Positions 35,219 through 44,857 are shown, numbered from the stretch's first letter. The stretch: 64,000 nt of DNA from JASLEW01 sp963732005 (GCA_963732005.1 CAVSXT010000004.1:558001-622000); one strand, 5' to 3'. Notes: generated from the letters alone by a model not told the origin. A program made the numbers and translations.

Positions 35219-36328
35219 GTGTCCTCCATCCATCCTGACCTCACCCCGGCGGCTGCCGGCGCCTGGACGGCCAACCCCGCCGACCTCGCCGGCCCCGCCC
35301 GCCGACCACCCTTGCTGGCGGTCGAAGACCTCTCGGTGACGTTCCCGCAGGGCCGGGAGAGGTGGATCGCGGCGGTGCGGGGGTTGTCGCTCGGGGTCGG
35401 GCGTGGCGAGTGCGTCGGTCTGGTCGGGGAGTCGGGATCGGGCAAGAGCCTCACCGCGCTCGCCGTGCTGCGGCTGGTGCCGCCCCCGGGCCGGGTGCGC
35501 GGGCGCGTGCTGCTGGCCGGCCGCGCGCCGGGCGCGCCGGCTGAAGATCTGCTGGCGCTGCCGGAGGCGGCGCTGCGGCGGGTGCGCGGCGCGCGCATCG
35601 GCATCGTGTTCCAGGAGCCGATGACGGCGCTCAACCCCTTCTATACCATCGGTTTCCAGGTCGCCGAAGCAGTGGCTGCGCAGCGGCCGGCGAGCCGCCG
35701 CGAGGCGCGGCGCGAGGCCCTGCGGCTGCTCGACCGGATGGCGATCCCGGACGCGCGGCGGCGCCTCGACGACTACCCCCACCAGCTGTCGGGAGGCCAG
35801 CGGCAGCGGGTGCTGCTGGCGATGGCGCTGGCGGCCGGCCCGGAGCTGCTGCTCGCCGACGAGGCGACGACCGCTCTCGACGTGACCCTGCAGGCGCAGG
35901 TGCTGGCACTGCTCGACGAGCTGCGCCGCGATCTCGGCCTGGCGGTGCTGCTGATCACTCACGACCTGGCGGTGGTGGCCGAGACCTGCGACCGGGTGGT
36001 GGTGATGTATGCCGGCCAGGCGGTCGAGGAGGCGGCGGTCGAGGACCTCTTCCGCTCCCCGGCGCACCCCTATACCCGCGCCCTGCTGGCCACGCTGCCG
36101 CGGCTCGGGCAGCCGGCGGCGCGCGGCCGCCTGCCGGTCCTCCCGGGCCAGCCTGCCGAGCCGGCGGCGCGGCCGCCGGGCTGCGCCTTCCACCCCCGCT
36201 GCCCCGAGGCGATGCCGATCTGCGCCGTGACCGAGCCGCCGGAGACCGGCCCGGCCGGGGCGCCAGACCGGCCCGGGAGCCGCCCGCGGACGGTGCGCTG
36301 CTGGCTGCACGCGGAGGCGCCGCGTTGA
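35219..36328 (+). CDS. Oligopeptide/dipeptide ABC transporter ATP-binding protein (OppD/DppD type)
   Basis: 369 residues from the GTG at 35219, ten bases after the pepA stop; the frame extends into pepA but the first family-like sequence is LLAVEDLSVTFPQG. Walker A GESGSGKS (about residue 71), Q-loop IVFQEPMTALNPFYTIGFQV, signature LSGGQRQRVLLAMALA, Walker B LLLADEATTALD, ITHD. The C-terminus has the peptide-transporter extension GCAFHPRCPEAMPICAV, part of the oligo_HPY region whose cysteines may bind an iron-sulfur cluster in some members. No permease or binding-protein gene is in the window. Confidence 0.92.
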   Translation: MSSIHPDLTPAAAGAWTANPADLAGPARRPPLLAVEDLSVTFPQGRERWIAAVRGLSLGVGRGECVGLVGESGSGKSLTALAVLRLVPPPGRVRGRVLLAGRAPGAPAEDLLALPEAALRRVRGARIGIVFQEPMTALNPFYTIGFQVAEAVAAQRPASRREARREALRLLDRMAIPDARRRLDDYPHQLSGGQRQRVLLAMALAAGPELLLADEATTALDVTLQAQVLALLDELRRDLGLAVLLITHDLAVVAETCDRVVVMYAGQAVEEAAVEDLFRSPAHPYTRALLATLPRLGQPAARGRLPVLPGQPAEPAARPPGCAFHPRCPEAMPICAVTEPPETGPAGAPDRPGSRPRTVRCWLHAEAPR

Positions 36329-37575
36329 GCGCGCCACCGCCGCCGGCGCCCGCTCCAGAACCGCCCGCCCCGGAGGTGCTGCTGGCGGCCGCCGGGCTCG
36401 AGAAGCGCTATCCCGCGCGCCGCTCGCCGTTCGGGCGCCGGCGGGCCGCGGTGACGGCGCTGGCGGGCGTCGACCTCGAGGTGCGGCGGGGCGAGTGCCT
36501 GGCGGTGGTGGGGGAGTCGGGAAGCGGCAAGACCACCCTGGCGCGCTGCCTGCTGCGCCTGGTCGAGCCGACCGCCGGCCGGGTGAGCTTTGCCGGCGAG
36601 GATCTGCTGGCGCTGCCGGCGGGCGAGCTGCGGCGGCGCCGGCGGCGATTCCAGATGATCTACCAGGATCCCTACGACTCGCTCGATCCGCGCCAGCGCG
36701 TCGGCGCGGCGGTCGCCGAGCCGCTGCTGCTGCATGGCCGGGAGGGAACCGGCGATGGCGGCAAGGGGGGCGAGGGCGGCGCTGGCAGCTGGCGGCGACG
36801 ACGCCTGGCGGCGGGCCGGCGGATGGTCGAGCTGCTCGCCACGGTCGGGTTGGCGGAGTCGGCGGTGCGCCGCTTCCCGCACCAGCTCTCGGGTGGGCAG
36901 CGGCAGCGGGTGGGCATCGCGCGCGCCCTGGCGGTCGAGCCCGAGCTGCTGATCGCCGACGAGCCGGTCTCGGCGCTCGACGTCTCGGTGCGCAGCCAGA
37001 TCTTGAACTTGCTGGCCGAGCTGCAGCAACGCATGGGCCTCACCCTGGTGGTGATCGCCCACGACCTGGCGGCGGTCGAGCAGCTGGCCGACCGGGTGGC
37101 GGTGCTCTACCTCGGACGCATCGTCGAGCTGGCGCCCTGCGCCGAGCTGTTCGCGCGCCCGCTCCACCATTACACCGCGGGCCTGCTGGCGGCGGTGCCG
37201 GCCGTGCCGGCGGCCTGGCTGCAGACAGCCGCGGCGCCGGCCGGGCCGGTCGCCGGGGAGGCCGCGCCACCGGCGCCGGCGGCGCGGCGCCGCTTCCAGG
37301 CGCGCCCGCCGCTCGCCGGCGAGCCGCCGAACCCGGCGGCGCCGCCGTCGGGCTGCCCGTTCCACCCCCGTTGCCCGGCGGCGCGGGCGCGTTGCGCCGC
37401 CGAGCGGCCGGAGCTGGCACCCTTTCCCGCGTCCTCGGCGACCCAGGGGACTCCGGAGATCCCGGAGGCCCCGGAAATCCCGGAGAACCCGGAGAACCCG
37501 GGAACACCGGAAAATACCGCCGAGCACCTGGTAGCCTGCTTTTTTCCGGGGCCGCAAGCGCGCCTGCCGCGGTAA
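36325..37575 (+). CDS. Oligopeptide/dipeptide ABC transporter ATP-binding protein (OppF/DppF type)
   Basis: 416 residues from the TTG at 36325, which overlaps the previous stop (TTGA), with GGAGGCG upstream. Walker A GESGSGKT, FQMIYQDPYDSLDPRQRV, signature LSGGQRQRVGIARA, Walker B LLIADEPVSALDVS, IAHD, and the oligo_HPY tail GCPFHPRCPAARARCA. It pairs with the preceding ATPase. There are two oddities: a Gly/Arg-rich insert (GREGTGDGGKGGEGGAG) before the signature, and a C-terminal stretch TPEIPEAPEIPENPENPGTP made by a 9-bp repeat. Confidence 0.92.
   Translation: MSAPPPPAPAPEPPAPEVLLAAAGLEKRYPARRSPFGRRRAAVTALAGVDLEVRRGECLAVVGESGSGKTTLARCLLRLVEPTAGRVSFAGEDLLALPAGELRRRRRRFQMIYQDPYDSLDPRQRVGAAVAEPLLLHGREGTGDGGKGGEGGAGSWRRRRLAAGRRMVELLATVGLAESAVRRFPHQLSGGQRQRVGIARALAVEPELLIADEPVSALDVSVRSQILNLLAELQQRMGLTLVVIAHDLAAVEQLADRVAVLYLGRIVELAPCAELFARPLHHYTAGLLAAVPAVPAAWLQTAAAPAGPVAGEAAPPAPAARRRFQARPPLAGEPPNPAAPPSGCPFHPRCPAARARCAAERPELAPFPASSATQGTPEIPEAPEIPENPENPGTPENTAEHLVACFFPGPQARLPR
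37453..37515. repeat. 9-bp-period repeat inside the OppF-type gene
   Basis: CCGGA(G/A) recurs in exact 9-bp phase at 37453, 37462, 37471, 37480, 37489, 37498 (as CCGGGA) and 37507. Seven units encode a Pro-Glu-rich stretch. The array ends CCGGAAAATACCG, nearly identical to the end of the array in purC. Confidence 0.8.
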
Positions 37576-37701
37576 GCGGCCCCGGCGGCACCGTAAACTT
37601 TGACCGTGGGCGCGCGTAGAGGAGCCATGATCGGCTCGACGTGTGCCGTCCCGGCCCTGATTCTGACCGTCAACCGGTTCCGATCTCGAGGGGTCTTCCT
37701 C

Positions 37702-39556
37702 ATGCGCAATGCCGACAGCTTCGATTCGCGAACGGCGGGCCGCCGGGCCGTGGCCTGGCTGCTGCTGCTCGTCCTGCCGTTGACCGCCGCCGGTCCCTTG
37801 GCAGCGGCCCGCCAGCCTCAGGGCGGTGCGGCGCCGGCCCAGCTCCCATCCGAACCACCCACCCAGGCGCCCGCCGCGGCCGCGGATCAGCCTCCGCCCG
37901 CCGCGGCCGTGGACCAGCTTCCGCCCGCCGCGGCCACGGATCAGCCTCCGCCCGCCGCGCCCGCGCACGTCGCCAACGGCGTGCCCGCCGGCGCCGTCGG
38001 CGGCCTGGCGCCCTCCGACCGCATCACCGTCGACGTCCTGCAGACGGACCCGGAGGTCGGCGAGCTGCACCTCGACATCGCCAACAACGTGATGTCGCTG
38101 ACCCTGGACCAGGCGGTCGAGATCGCCCTGCGCCGCAACCTCGCCCTCATCCTGCAGCGCTATCTCCGCAACGAGGCGAGGCTCGGGGTGCCGCAGGCGC
38201 TCGGCATCTACGACCTCAACCTCACCGCCAACGCCAGCGCCATTTCCAACCGGCTCCCGATCACCGCCACCACCAACGGCAACGAAACCAGCCGTGACTT
38301 CAATATCGGACTCAGCCAGCTGGTCCCGACCGGCGGCACCGCCACCGTCACCTGGGACAACCCACGGAGTTTCTTTCCCGAGCCGGTGACCCTCGCCAAC
38401 GGCGTCACGACGGCCGGCGGCGTCCCTTTCTACGAGCCCACCCTCAACTTCACCTTCACCCAGCCGCTGCTGCAGAAGTTCGGCACCACCGTCACCGATC
38501 AGGGGATCCTGCTCGCTCTCAACACCAGCACCAGCAACCGCGTCCAGTTCGAGCTGGCGGCGATCACCGTCTCGGTGCAGCTGATCGACTCCTACTGGAG
38601 CCTGGTCAACGCCCGCGAGCAGCTGGTGGTGGCGCAGGAGAGCCTGCAGCTTGCCCGGGACCTCAACAATCGCAACATCATCCAGGTGCAGATCGGCACC
38701 CTGGCGCCGCTCGAAGATCGTGCAGAGCCAGGCGGCGATCGCCACCCGCGAGCAGGAGATCATCACCGCCCAGCAGGCCATCGGCGACGCCGCCGACGCG
38801 CTGCGCCTGGCCATGAACCTGCCGCAGAACCTCTACCAGTACGACATCCTGCCGACCACGCCGCCGGAATCGGACACCATCCAGATCAATCTGGACGAGT
38901 CGATCAAGACGGCGCTCGACAACCGGGTCGAGGTCCACCAGGAACAGCTCAACATAGAGCGCGCCAAGATCAACGCGGCGGTGGCGAAAAATGGCCTGCT
39001 GCCGACCCTCAACCTGACCGCCAACTACAATGCCGACGGCTTCTCCAGCTCCTCCTCCACCTCGCTCAACCAGCTCGGCGGCTTCGATTTCCCGGGCTGG
39101 AGCATCGGCCTGCATTTCGCCTTTCCGCTGCAGAACCGCGCGGCGCGCGCCACCGACGTCATCGCCAAGCTCGACGTCGATCGCTTCAATCGGGAGCTCG
39201 AGCAGGAGCGGAAAACGGTGATCAACGAGGTGCGCAGGGCGGTGCGCGGCATCGACACGGCGGAAAAGGTGATCGTCGCGGCGCACCTTTCGCGCGGCTT
39301 CCAGGAGAAGAACCTCGACGCCGAGAAGAAGCGCTACGAAAACGGCATGTCCACCAGCTTCCTGATCACCCAGATCCAGGACCAGCTGACCCTGGCCAAG
39401 CAGTCCGAGGTCAATGCCGTCGTCGGCTACCGCACGGCGCTCGCCGAGTACTATCGCAGCATCGGCAAGCTGATGCCGGAGCTGGGCGTCAAGTTCCTCG
39501 ACCCGAAGGAGCAGGTGAACCGCTTCAGCTTCCGTCCCGCCAACCTGCTGCCGTGA
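37702..39556 (+). CDS. TolC-family outer-membrane efflux protein, split by a +1 frameshift
   Basis: The ATG at 37702 (GAGGGG upstream) gives a signal peptide (AVAWLLLLVLPLTAAGPLAA), a Pro/Ala repeat linker and a TolC body: LTLDQAVEIALRRNLALILQ, FTQPLLQKFG, LIDSYWSLVNAREQLVVAQE. The frame is lost near 38720: ...IGTLAPLE continues as IVQSQAAIATREQEIITAQQ only after skipping one G in GAAGATC. The second part is intact to 39556 (NGLLPTLNLTANYNADGFSS, LQNRAARATDVIAKLDVDRF). As written the product would be truncated at about 340 residues. Either a sequence error or a recent mutation. It opens a tripartite efflux operon. Confidence 0.85.
37885..37965 (+). repeat. Three tandem 27-bp repeats in the TolC-like gene
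   Basis: Units start at 37885, 37912 and 37939 and encode DQPPPAAAV, DQLPPAAAT and DQPPPAAPA. They lie in the low-complexity linker just after the signal peptide. Confidence 0.85.
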
Positions 39557-40269
39557 GCGCGACGACCGATACCGGCGCCGGACGTCTGCTGGGGGTCCTG
39601 GCGGCGCCCGGCGAGACCTTCCGCTCGATCGCCGGCCGGCCCACCTGGGTGGCGCCGCTGCTGGTGTTGATGCTGTCGGCGACGGTGGTCGGCTGGATGG
39701 TGACCTCCCGGCTCGACCTGGCGCCGGTCATCCGCCATCGCCTGGAGGCTGCGGGCGGCCAGGTGAGCGCCGAGCAGGCCGAGCGCAGCATCGAGATGGC
39801 GAAGAAGCTGGCGCCCTACCTGGCGCTGTTCCAGGGGCTGGTCGCCGCGCCGGCGATCTACCTGGTGGTGGCGCTGCTGCTCTGGATCGGCTGCCGGTTG
39901 GTGGGCAGCGAGATGGGCTATCGCGCGAGCCTCGCCACCACCCTGCACGGCCTGCTGCCGCTCGCGGTCGGGGCGCTGCTCGCCATCCCGGTGCTCTGGA
40001 ACCACGGCGCCGTCACGCCTGAGGAGGCCCGCAGCGGCTCCTTCCTGATCTCGAGCCTGGCGGCGGTGGCGCCGGCGGGAGCCGGGCCGGTCGAGCGGGC
40101 GCTGCTCGGCAGCGTGGACCTGTTCAGCCTCTGGGCGATAATCTTGTTGATCATCGGCTGTCGCATCGTCGCCCGGGTGTCGCGCGCCGCTGCGGTGGGG
40201 GTGGTGGCGAGCCTCTGGCTGCTCGGGGTCGCCGTCAAGGTCGCGCTCGCCGCCATCGCACCCGGATAG
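39553..40269 (+). CDS. YIP1-family membrane protein
   Basis: 238 residues from the GTG at 39553, which overlaps the TolC stop by four bases (GTGA), so the two are coupled. The pattern is that of bacterial Yip1 proteins: GRLLGVLAAPGETFRSIAGR, then about five helices starting WVAPLLVLMLSATVVGWMVT, FQGLVAAPAIYLVVALLLWI and ASLATTLHGLLPLAVGALLA. The N-terminal 'P-x-x-x-F-x-x-I-x-x-x-P-x-W' motif is clear. Its biochemical role is unknown; its place inside an efflux operon is notable. Confidence 0.85.
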   Translation: MSATTDTGAGRLLGVLAAPGETFRSIAGRPTWVAPLLVLMLSATVVGWMVTSRLDLAPVIRHRLEAAGGQVSAEQAERSIEMAKKLAPYLALFQGLVAAPAIYLVVALLLWIGCRLVGSEMGYRASLATTLHGLLPLAVGALLAIPVLWNHGAVTPEEARSGSFLISSLAAVAPAGAGPVERALLGSVDLFSLWAIILLIIGCRIVARVSRAAAVGVVASLWLLGVAVKVALAAIAPG

Positions 40270-40312
40270 GAGCGCCTGCCGATCCCGGCGGCGCGGGCTG
40301 CAAGGAGCTGCC

Positions 40313-41635
40313 GTGAAACGCATCCTGATCGTCGCCGGCGGCCTGCTGGTGCTCGCCGCGGTGCTGGTCGCCAGCCTCAGGGCGGGCGGCGCCAAGCAGG
40401 GCACCCGCGTCTACGCCGAGCCGGTGGCGCGGCGCGATCTGCAGCAGGTGGTCAAGGCGACCGGCGAGATCGACCCGCGGGTCAAGGTCAACATCTCCGC
40501 CCACGTCATCGCCAAGATCGAGAAGCTGTTCGTCAACGAGGGCGACTGGATCGAGAAGGGCAAGCCCTTCCTGATGCTCGAGCAGAACGTCTTCGTCGCC
40601 GACCGCGACCAGTGGGCCGCCCAGTTGCGCAGCGCCGAGGCCGCGGTGCGGCGCCAGGAGGTGGCGGTCGCCGACGCCGCGCTCAAGCTGCAGCGCGCCG
40701 AGCGCCTGTTCGCCGGCGGCTCCTTCACCGCCGAGCAGCTCGAGAACGCGCAGCTCTCCGAGCGCTCCGCGCGGCTGCAGCTCGAAGAAGCCGAAGACCT
40801 GGTGAGCCAGGACCGCGCCAATCTCCTGCGCGCCCAGACCGACCTCGGCAAGACCATCATCTATGCGCCGATCAGCGGCCAGGTGATCGCGCTCACCGCC
40901 AAGGAGGGCGAGGTGGTGGTCTCCGGCACCATGAACAACCCGGCGTCGGTGATCGGCACCATCGCGGACATGAGCGAGGTGCTGGCCGAGGTGGACGTCG
41001 ACGAGACCGAGATCGTACAGGTGAAGATGGGCCAGCGCGGGGTGCTCAAGGTGGACGCGCTGCCGAAGCGCGTCTACCATGGGAAGGTGACCGAGGTCGG
41101 CAGCTCCGGCTACAACCGTCCGTCCCAACCGGACGTCACCTTCTTCAAGGTGAAGCTGCTGCTCGACGACAGCGACCGGCAGCTGCGCTCCGGCATGTCG
41201 GTGCGCGCCGAGATCGCGACCCAGGCAGCCCGCGGCACGCTGGTGGTGCCGATCCAGGCGGTGGTGGAGCGACCGCCGCAGCCGGCGGCCGGCACCACGG
41301 GCGGCGGCACTGATGCGGCGGCGACCGGTGCGGCCACCGATGCGGCCACCGACGTCAAGGTGGTCTTCGTGGTCGCCGGCGGCAAGGCGCGCCAGCGCCA
41401 GGTGGAGACCGGCATCTCCGACGAGACCCGCGTCCAGGTGGTCCGCGGCGTGGCGCCGGGCGACCAGGTGGTGACCGGCCCCTACCGCTCGTTGCGCGAC
41501 CTCAAGGACGGCGACCCGGTGCAGGTCGCCCCGCCAGGGGCCGCCGATGCGTCCGGCAGCGCCGGCGCCTCCTCGGGCTCCTCCACGTCGTCCACGCCCT
41601 CCGACAGCGGCGGCGGCGGCCGGGGAGACGGCTGA
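40313..41635 (+). CDS. Periplasmic adaptor (membrane-fusion) protein, MacA/HlyD type
   Basis: 440 residues from the GTG at 40313 (AAGGAG 6 nt upstream). One N-terminal helix (ILIVAGGLLVLAAVLVASLR), split lipoyl domain (VNISAHVIAKIEKLFVNEGD and TIIYAPISGQVIALTAKEGE), helical hairpin between them, then beta-barrel (LAEVDVDETEIVQVKMGQRG) and membrane-proximal domains. A Thr/Ala/Asp-repeat insert (GTDAAATGAATDAATD) interrupts the last domain, and the C-terminus is Ser/Gly-rich. It links the inner-membrane ABC permease to the TolC-like channel. Its stop overlaps the next ATG (TGATG). Confidence 0.93.
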   Translation: MKRILIVAGGLLVLAAVLVASLRAGGAKQGTRVYAEPVARRDLQQVVKATGEIDPRVKVNISAHVIAKIEKLFVNEGDWIEKGKPFLMLEQNVFVADRDQWAAQLRSAEAAVRRQEVAVADAALKLQRAERLFAGGSFTAEQLENAQLSERSARLQLEEAEDLVSQDRANLLRAQTDLGKTIIYAPISGQVIALTAKEGEVVVSGTMNNPASVIGTIADMSEVLAEVDVDETEIVQVKMGQRGVLKVDALPKRVYHGKVTEVGSSGYNRPSQPDVTFFKVKLLLDDSDRQLRSGMSVRAEIATQAARGTLVVPIQAVVERPPQPAAGTTGGGTDAAATGAATDAATDVKVVFVVAGGKARQRQVETGISDETRVQVVRGVAPGDQVVTGPYRSLRDLKDGDPVQVAPPGAADASGSAGASSGSSTSSTPSDSGGGGRGDG

Positions 41636-42363
41636 TGGCGGCGCTGATCGAGCTGACGGCGGTCTTCAAGATCTACGACATGGGGGCCGAGCAGGTGCAC
41701 GCCCTCAACGGCATCGACCTGCGCATCGAGAGCGGCGAGTACGTGGCGATCATGGGCGCCTCGGGCAGCGGCAAGTCGACCCTGATGAACCTGCTGGGCT
41801 GCCTCGACACGCCCACCTCGGGCAGCTACCGGCTCAACGGCACGGCGGTCGAGGAGCTCGACGATTCGCAGCTCGCCGGTATCCGCAACCGGGAGATCGG
41901 CTTCGTCTTCCAGACCTTCAACCTGCTGCCGCGCACCGATGCGCTGCACAACGTCGAGCTGCCGCTGATCTACGCCGGCATGCCGCGGCGGGAGCGGCGC
42001 CAGCGGGCCCGCCGCGCGCTGCAACGGGTGGGCCTGGGCGACCGCCTGCATCACAACCCCAACGAGCTCTCGGGCGGCCAGCGGCAGCGGGTTGCGATCG
42101 CCCGGGCGCTGGTCAACGAGCCGTCGCTGCTGCTCGCCGACGAGCCCACCGGCAACCTCGATTCGGCCACCTCGATCGAGATCATGGAGCTCTTCGACCA
42201 GCTGCACGCCGCCGGCAACACGGTGGTGGTGGTCACCCACGAGCTCGACATCGCCGGCTACGCCTGGCGGCGCGTCAGCCTGCGCGACGGCAAGGTGCTC
42301 TCCGACTCGCCGACGGAACGGGCCGCCCCCGCGGCGCGGCAAGCTCCCGGTCCCACCGGGTAG
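41635..42363 (+). CDS. MacB/LolD-type ABC transporter ATP-binding protein
   Basis: 242 residues. The ATG overlaps the adaptor stop. Walker A GASGSGKS, LGCLDTPTSGSYRLNGTAVE (typical of MacB/LolD), FVFQTFNLLPRTDALHNVEL, signature LSGGQRQRVAIARALVNEPS, Walker B LLLADEPTGNLDS, VTHE. Unlike E. coli MacB, the ATPase is a separate chain and the permease parts are encoded by the two following genes. It uses ATP for mechanotransmission, driving export from the periplasm through the TolC-like pore. Confidence 0.95.
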   Translation: MAALIELTAVFKIYDMGAEQVHALNGIDLRIESGEYVAIMGASGSGKSTLMNLLGCLDTPTSGSYRLNGTAVEELDDSQLAGIRNREIGFVFQTFNLLPRTDALHNVELPLIYAGMPRRERRQRARRALQRVGLGDRLHHNPNELSGGQRQRVAIARALVNEPSLLLADEPTGNLDSATSIEIMELFDQLHAAGNTVVVVTHELDIAGYAWRRVSLRDGKVLSDSPTERAAPAARQAPGPTG

Positions 42364-42385
42364 GGCGCCGGGGGACACCAGGGCG

Positions 42386-43612
42386 GTGGTCGTTCTCGAA
42401 AGCCTCCGCATCGCGCTGGCGGCGCTGCGCGCCAATGGCATGCGCTCGCTGCTCACCACCCTGGGAATCGTCATCGGCGTGGCGGCGGTGGTGGCGGTGG
42501 TGTCGGTGGTGCAGGGCCTGCAGCACCTGGCCTCCGACGTCTTCCAGGGCGTCGGCGCGGCCTTCGTGCACGTCGAGGTGAACCAGGACCGGCAGCGCGG
42601 CCCCGGCCTGATCGCCAAGCAGGTCAAGCTCACCGCCGAGGATGCCCAGGCGGTGCGGGAGCAGGTGTCCGGCATCCGCTACTTCACCCGCATCGCCGCC
42701 GGCAGCGCCCTGGTCAAGTACGGCGAGCGCCGCCATCAGCCGGAGAGCGTGATGGGGGTCGACGAGGCCTACCAGGAGGTGATGAACCACGCCGTGGACC
42801 GTGGCCGGTTCCTCTCGCGCCTCGACCTGGAGAACCACCGCAAGGTGGCGGTGATCGGCCCCAAGGTGGCCGACAAGCTCAAGCTCGGGCGCCAGCCGCT
42901 GGGCAAGCAGATCTACGTCGGCAACCTGCCGGTGACCGTCGTCGGGGTGATGGAAGCCAAGGGCGAGGCCCTCGGCACCGACCTCGACGATCGCGTCTTC
43001 CTGCCGTTCGGCACCGCCCAGGCGCTGTTCGGGCGCGCCGCCACCGACCGCGTCGAGCTCGACCTGCAGGCCGTGGCGCCGGCGCAGGTGGATGCGGTGC
43101 GCGACGCCATCCGGCGGTTGCTGCGGCGCCGCCACCAGCTGCCGGCGGGACGGCCGGACGACTTCCGCATCGTCGTCCAGGACGAGCTGCTCAAGCAGAT
43201 CACCGGCTTCCTCTCCGGGGTCACCGCGGTGGTCGGCGGCGTGGTGGCGATCGCGCTGCTGGTCGGCGGCATCGGCATCATGAACGTCATGCTGGTGTCG
43301 GTCACCGAGCGCACCCGCGAGATCGGGGTGCGCAAGGCGGTGGGGGCGCGGCGGCGCGACATCCTGCTGCAGTTCCTGATCGAGGCGGTGGCGCTGGCCC
43401 TGGCCGGCGGCATCGCCGGGTTGGCGCTCGGCTACGGCCTCGGAGTCCTGGTGGTGGCGGTGGTGCCGGCCCACCTGCCACCCGCCCACGTGCCGCTGTG
43501 GGCGGTCGGCCTGTCCTTCGGCTTCTCGGCCGCGGTGGGGATCTTCTTCGGCATCTATCCGGCCGGCAAGGCGGCGCGGCTCGATCCGATCGAGGCGCTG
43601 CGCTTTGAGTAG
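42386..43612 (+). CDS. MacB/FtsX-type ABC transporter permease (first copy)
   Basis: 408 residues from the GTG at 42386, 22 bp after the ATPase stop. The N-terminal helix follows ESLRIALAALRANGMRSLLT, then a MacB periplasmic core domain (about 45-270). Three C-terminal helices contain LVGGIGIMNVMLVSVTERTR, EIGVRKAVGARRRDILLQFL and GIYPAGKAARLDPIEALRFE, the FtsX signature region. It is a close relative of the next gene; together they could form a heterodimer. No ATPase domain is fused. Confidence 0.94.
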   Translation: MVVLESLRIALAALRANGMRSLLTTLGIVIGVAAVVAVVSVVQGLQHLASDVFQGVGAAFVHVEVNQDRQRGPGLIAKQVKLTAEDAQAVREQVSGIRYFTRIAAGSALVKYGERRHQPESVMGVDEAYQEVMNHAVDRGRFLSRLDLENHRKVAVIGPKVADKLKLGRQPLGKQIYVGNLPVTVVGVMEAKGEALGTDLDDRVFLPFGTAQALFGRAATDRVELDLQAVAPAQVDAVRDAIRRLLRRRHQLPAGRPDDFRIVVQDELLKQITGFLSGVTAVVGGVVAIALLVGGIGIMNVMLVSVTERTREIGVRKAVGARRRDILLQFLIEAVALALAGGIAGLALGYGLGVLVVAVVPAHLPPAHVPLWAVGLSFGFSAAVGIFFGIYPAGKAARLDPIEALRFE

Positions 43613-43633
43613 CCGGGGCGGGAGCGCCGGCCG

Positions 43634-44857
43634 GTGATCTGGCTCGAGAGCCTGCGCCTGGCGCTGGCGGCGATCGCCGCCAACAAGCTGCGCTCGGCGC
43701 TGACCACCCTGGGCATCGTCATCGGGGTCGCCGCGGTGATCGCGGTGGTGTCGGTGGTGCAGGGGCTGCAGCACCTGGCGACCGGCATCTTCGAGGGGGT
43801 GGGCGCGACCTACGTCATCGTCTTCCCGCTGCGCCCGGAGCTGCCGCAGGAGGCGCGGGCGCGCCAGGTCAAGCTGACCTGGGAGGACGGCCAGGCGATC
43901 CGCGACCAGGTGGCGGGCATTCGCGAGATCACCCCGGTGGTGGCCGGCAAGGCCGACGTCAAGTACGAGGACCGCCAGCACCAGCCCGACTTCATCATCG
44001 GCACCGGCGCGCGCTGGCAGGAGGTGATGAATTTCAGCGTCGAGAGCGGGCGCTTCTTCGCGCCGCTCGACGTCGAGGCGCAGCACAAGGTGGTGGTGGT
44101 GGGCGCCAAGGTGGTCGCGGGGCTCGAGCTCGGACGCAACCCGATCGGCAAGGAGATCTACGTCGGCAGCTACCCGGCGACGGTGATCGGCGTCATGGAG
44201 CGCAAGGGGCAGGCCCTCGGCCAGGACTTCGACAACCTGGCGTTCGTGCCCTTCGACCAGGCGGTGCAGCTGTTCGGGCGCGAGGCCCGCGACCAGGTGC
44301 AGCTGCGGCTGCAGGCGGTGAGCGCCGACCAGGTCGACCAGGTGCGCGACGGCATCCGCCAGGTGCTGCGCCGGCGCCATCACCTCGGCAAGGACGACGC
44401 CGACGATTTCCGGGTGATCGTCCAGGACGAGATCCTCAAGCAGGTCACCGCCTTCCTGTCCGGGCTCACGGCGGTGGTCGGCGGCATCGTGGCGATCTCG
44501 CTGCTGGTCGGCGGCATCGGCATCATGAACATCATGCTGGTGTCGGTGACCGAGCGCACCCGCGAGATCGGCTTGCGCAAGGCGGTGGGCGCGCGGCGGC
44601 GCGACATCCTGATGCAGTTCCTGATCGAGGCGGTGACGCTGTCGCTGGTGGGCGGCCTGATCGGCCTCGGGCTCGGCTACGGCCTCGGCGCCCTGATCAC
44701 CGCGGTGGTGCCCGCCGAGCTGCCGCCCGCGCACGTGCCGGCGTGGGCGGTGGCGCTGGCGGCGGGCTTCTCGACCCTGGTCGGCGTCTTCTTCGGCATC
44801 TATCCGGCCGGCAAGGCCGCCCGCCTCGACCCCATCGACGCGCTGCACTTCGAGTAG
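43634..44857 (+). CDS. MacB/FtsX-type ABC transporter permease (second copy)
   Basis: 407 residues from the GTG at 43634, 21 bp after the first copy. Same architecture; the last 160 residues are nearly identical (VGGIVAISLLVGGIGIMNIM, RTREIGLRKAVGARRRDILM, GIYPAGKAARLDPIDALHFE), while the periplasmic core differs more. This is a tandem duplication with divergence of the core that contacts the adaptor or substrate, consistent with a heterodimeric exporter. Last gene of the efflux operon. Confidence 0.94.
   Translation: MIWLESLRLALAAIAANKLRSALTTLGIVIGVAAVIAVVSVVQGLQHLATGIFEGVGATYVIVFPLRPELPQEARARQVKLTWEDGQAIRDQVAGIREITPVVAGKADVKYEDRQHQPDFIIGTGARWQEVMNFSVESGRFFAPLDVEAQHKVVVVGAKVVAGLELGRNPIGKEIYVGSYPATVIGVMERKGQALGQDFDNLAFVPFDQAVQLFGREARDQVQLRLQAVSADQVDQVRDGIRQVLRRRHHLGKDDADDFRVIVQDEILKQVTAFLSGLTAVVGGIVAISLLVGGIGIMNIMLVSVTERTREIGLRKAVGARRRDILMQFLIEAVTLSLVGGLIGLGLGYGLGALITAVVPAELPPAHVPAWAVALAAGFSTLVGVFFGIYPAGKAARLDPIDALHFE

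Noticed and set aside
36070..38814. 914-codon minus-strand open frame
   Set aside because: It spans the ends of three recognised plus-strand genes and contains only low-complexity Arg/Gly/Gln sequence.
42275..44848. 857-codon minus-strand open frame
   Set aside because: Its internal repetition mirrors the tandem FtsX-type permease genes on the plus strand; it is not an independent repeat protein.
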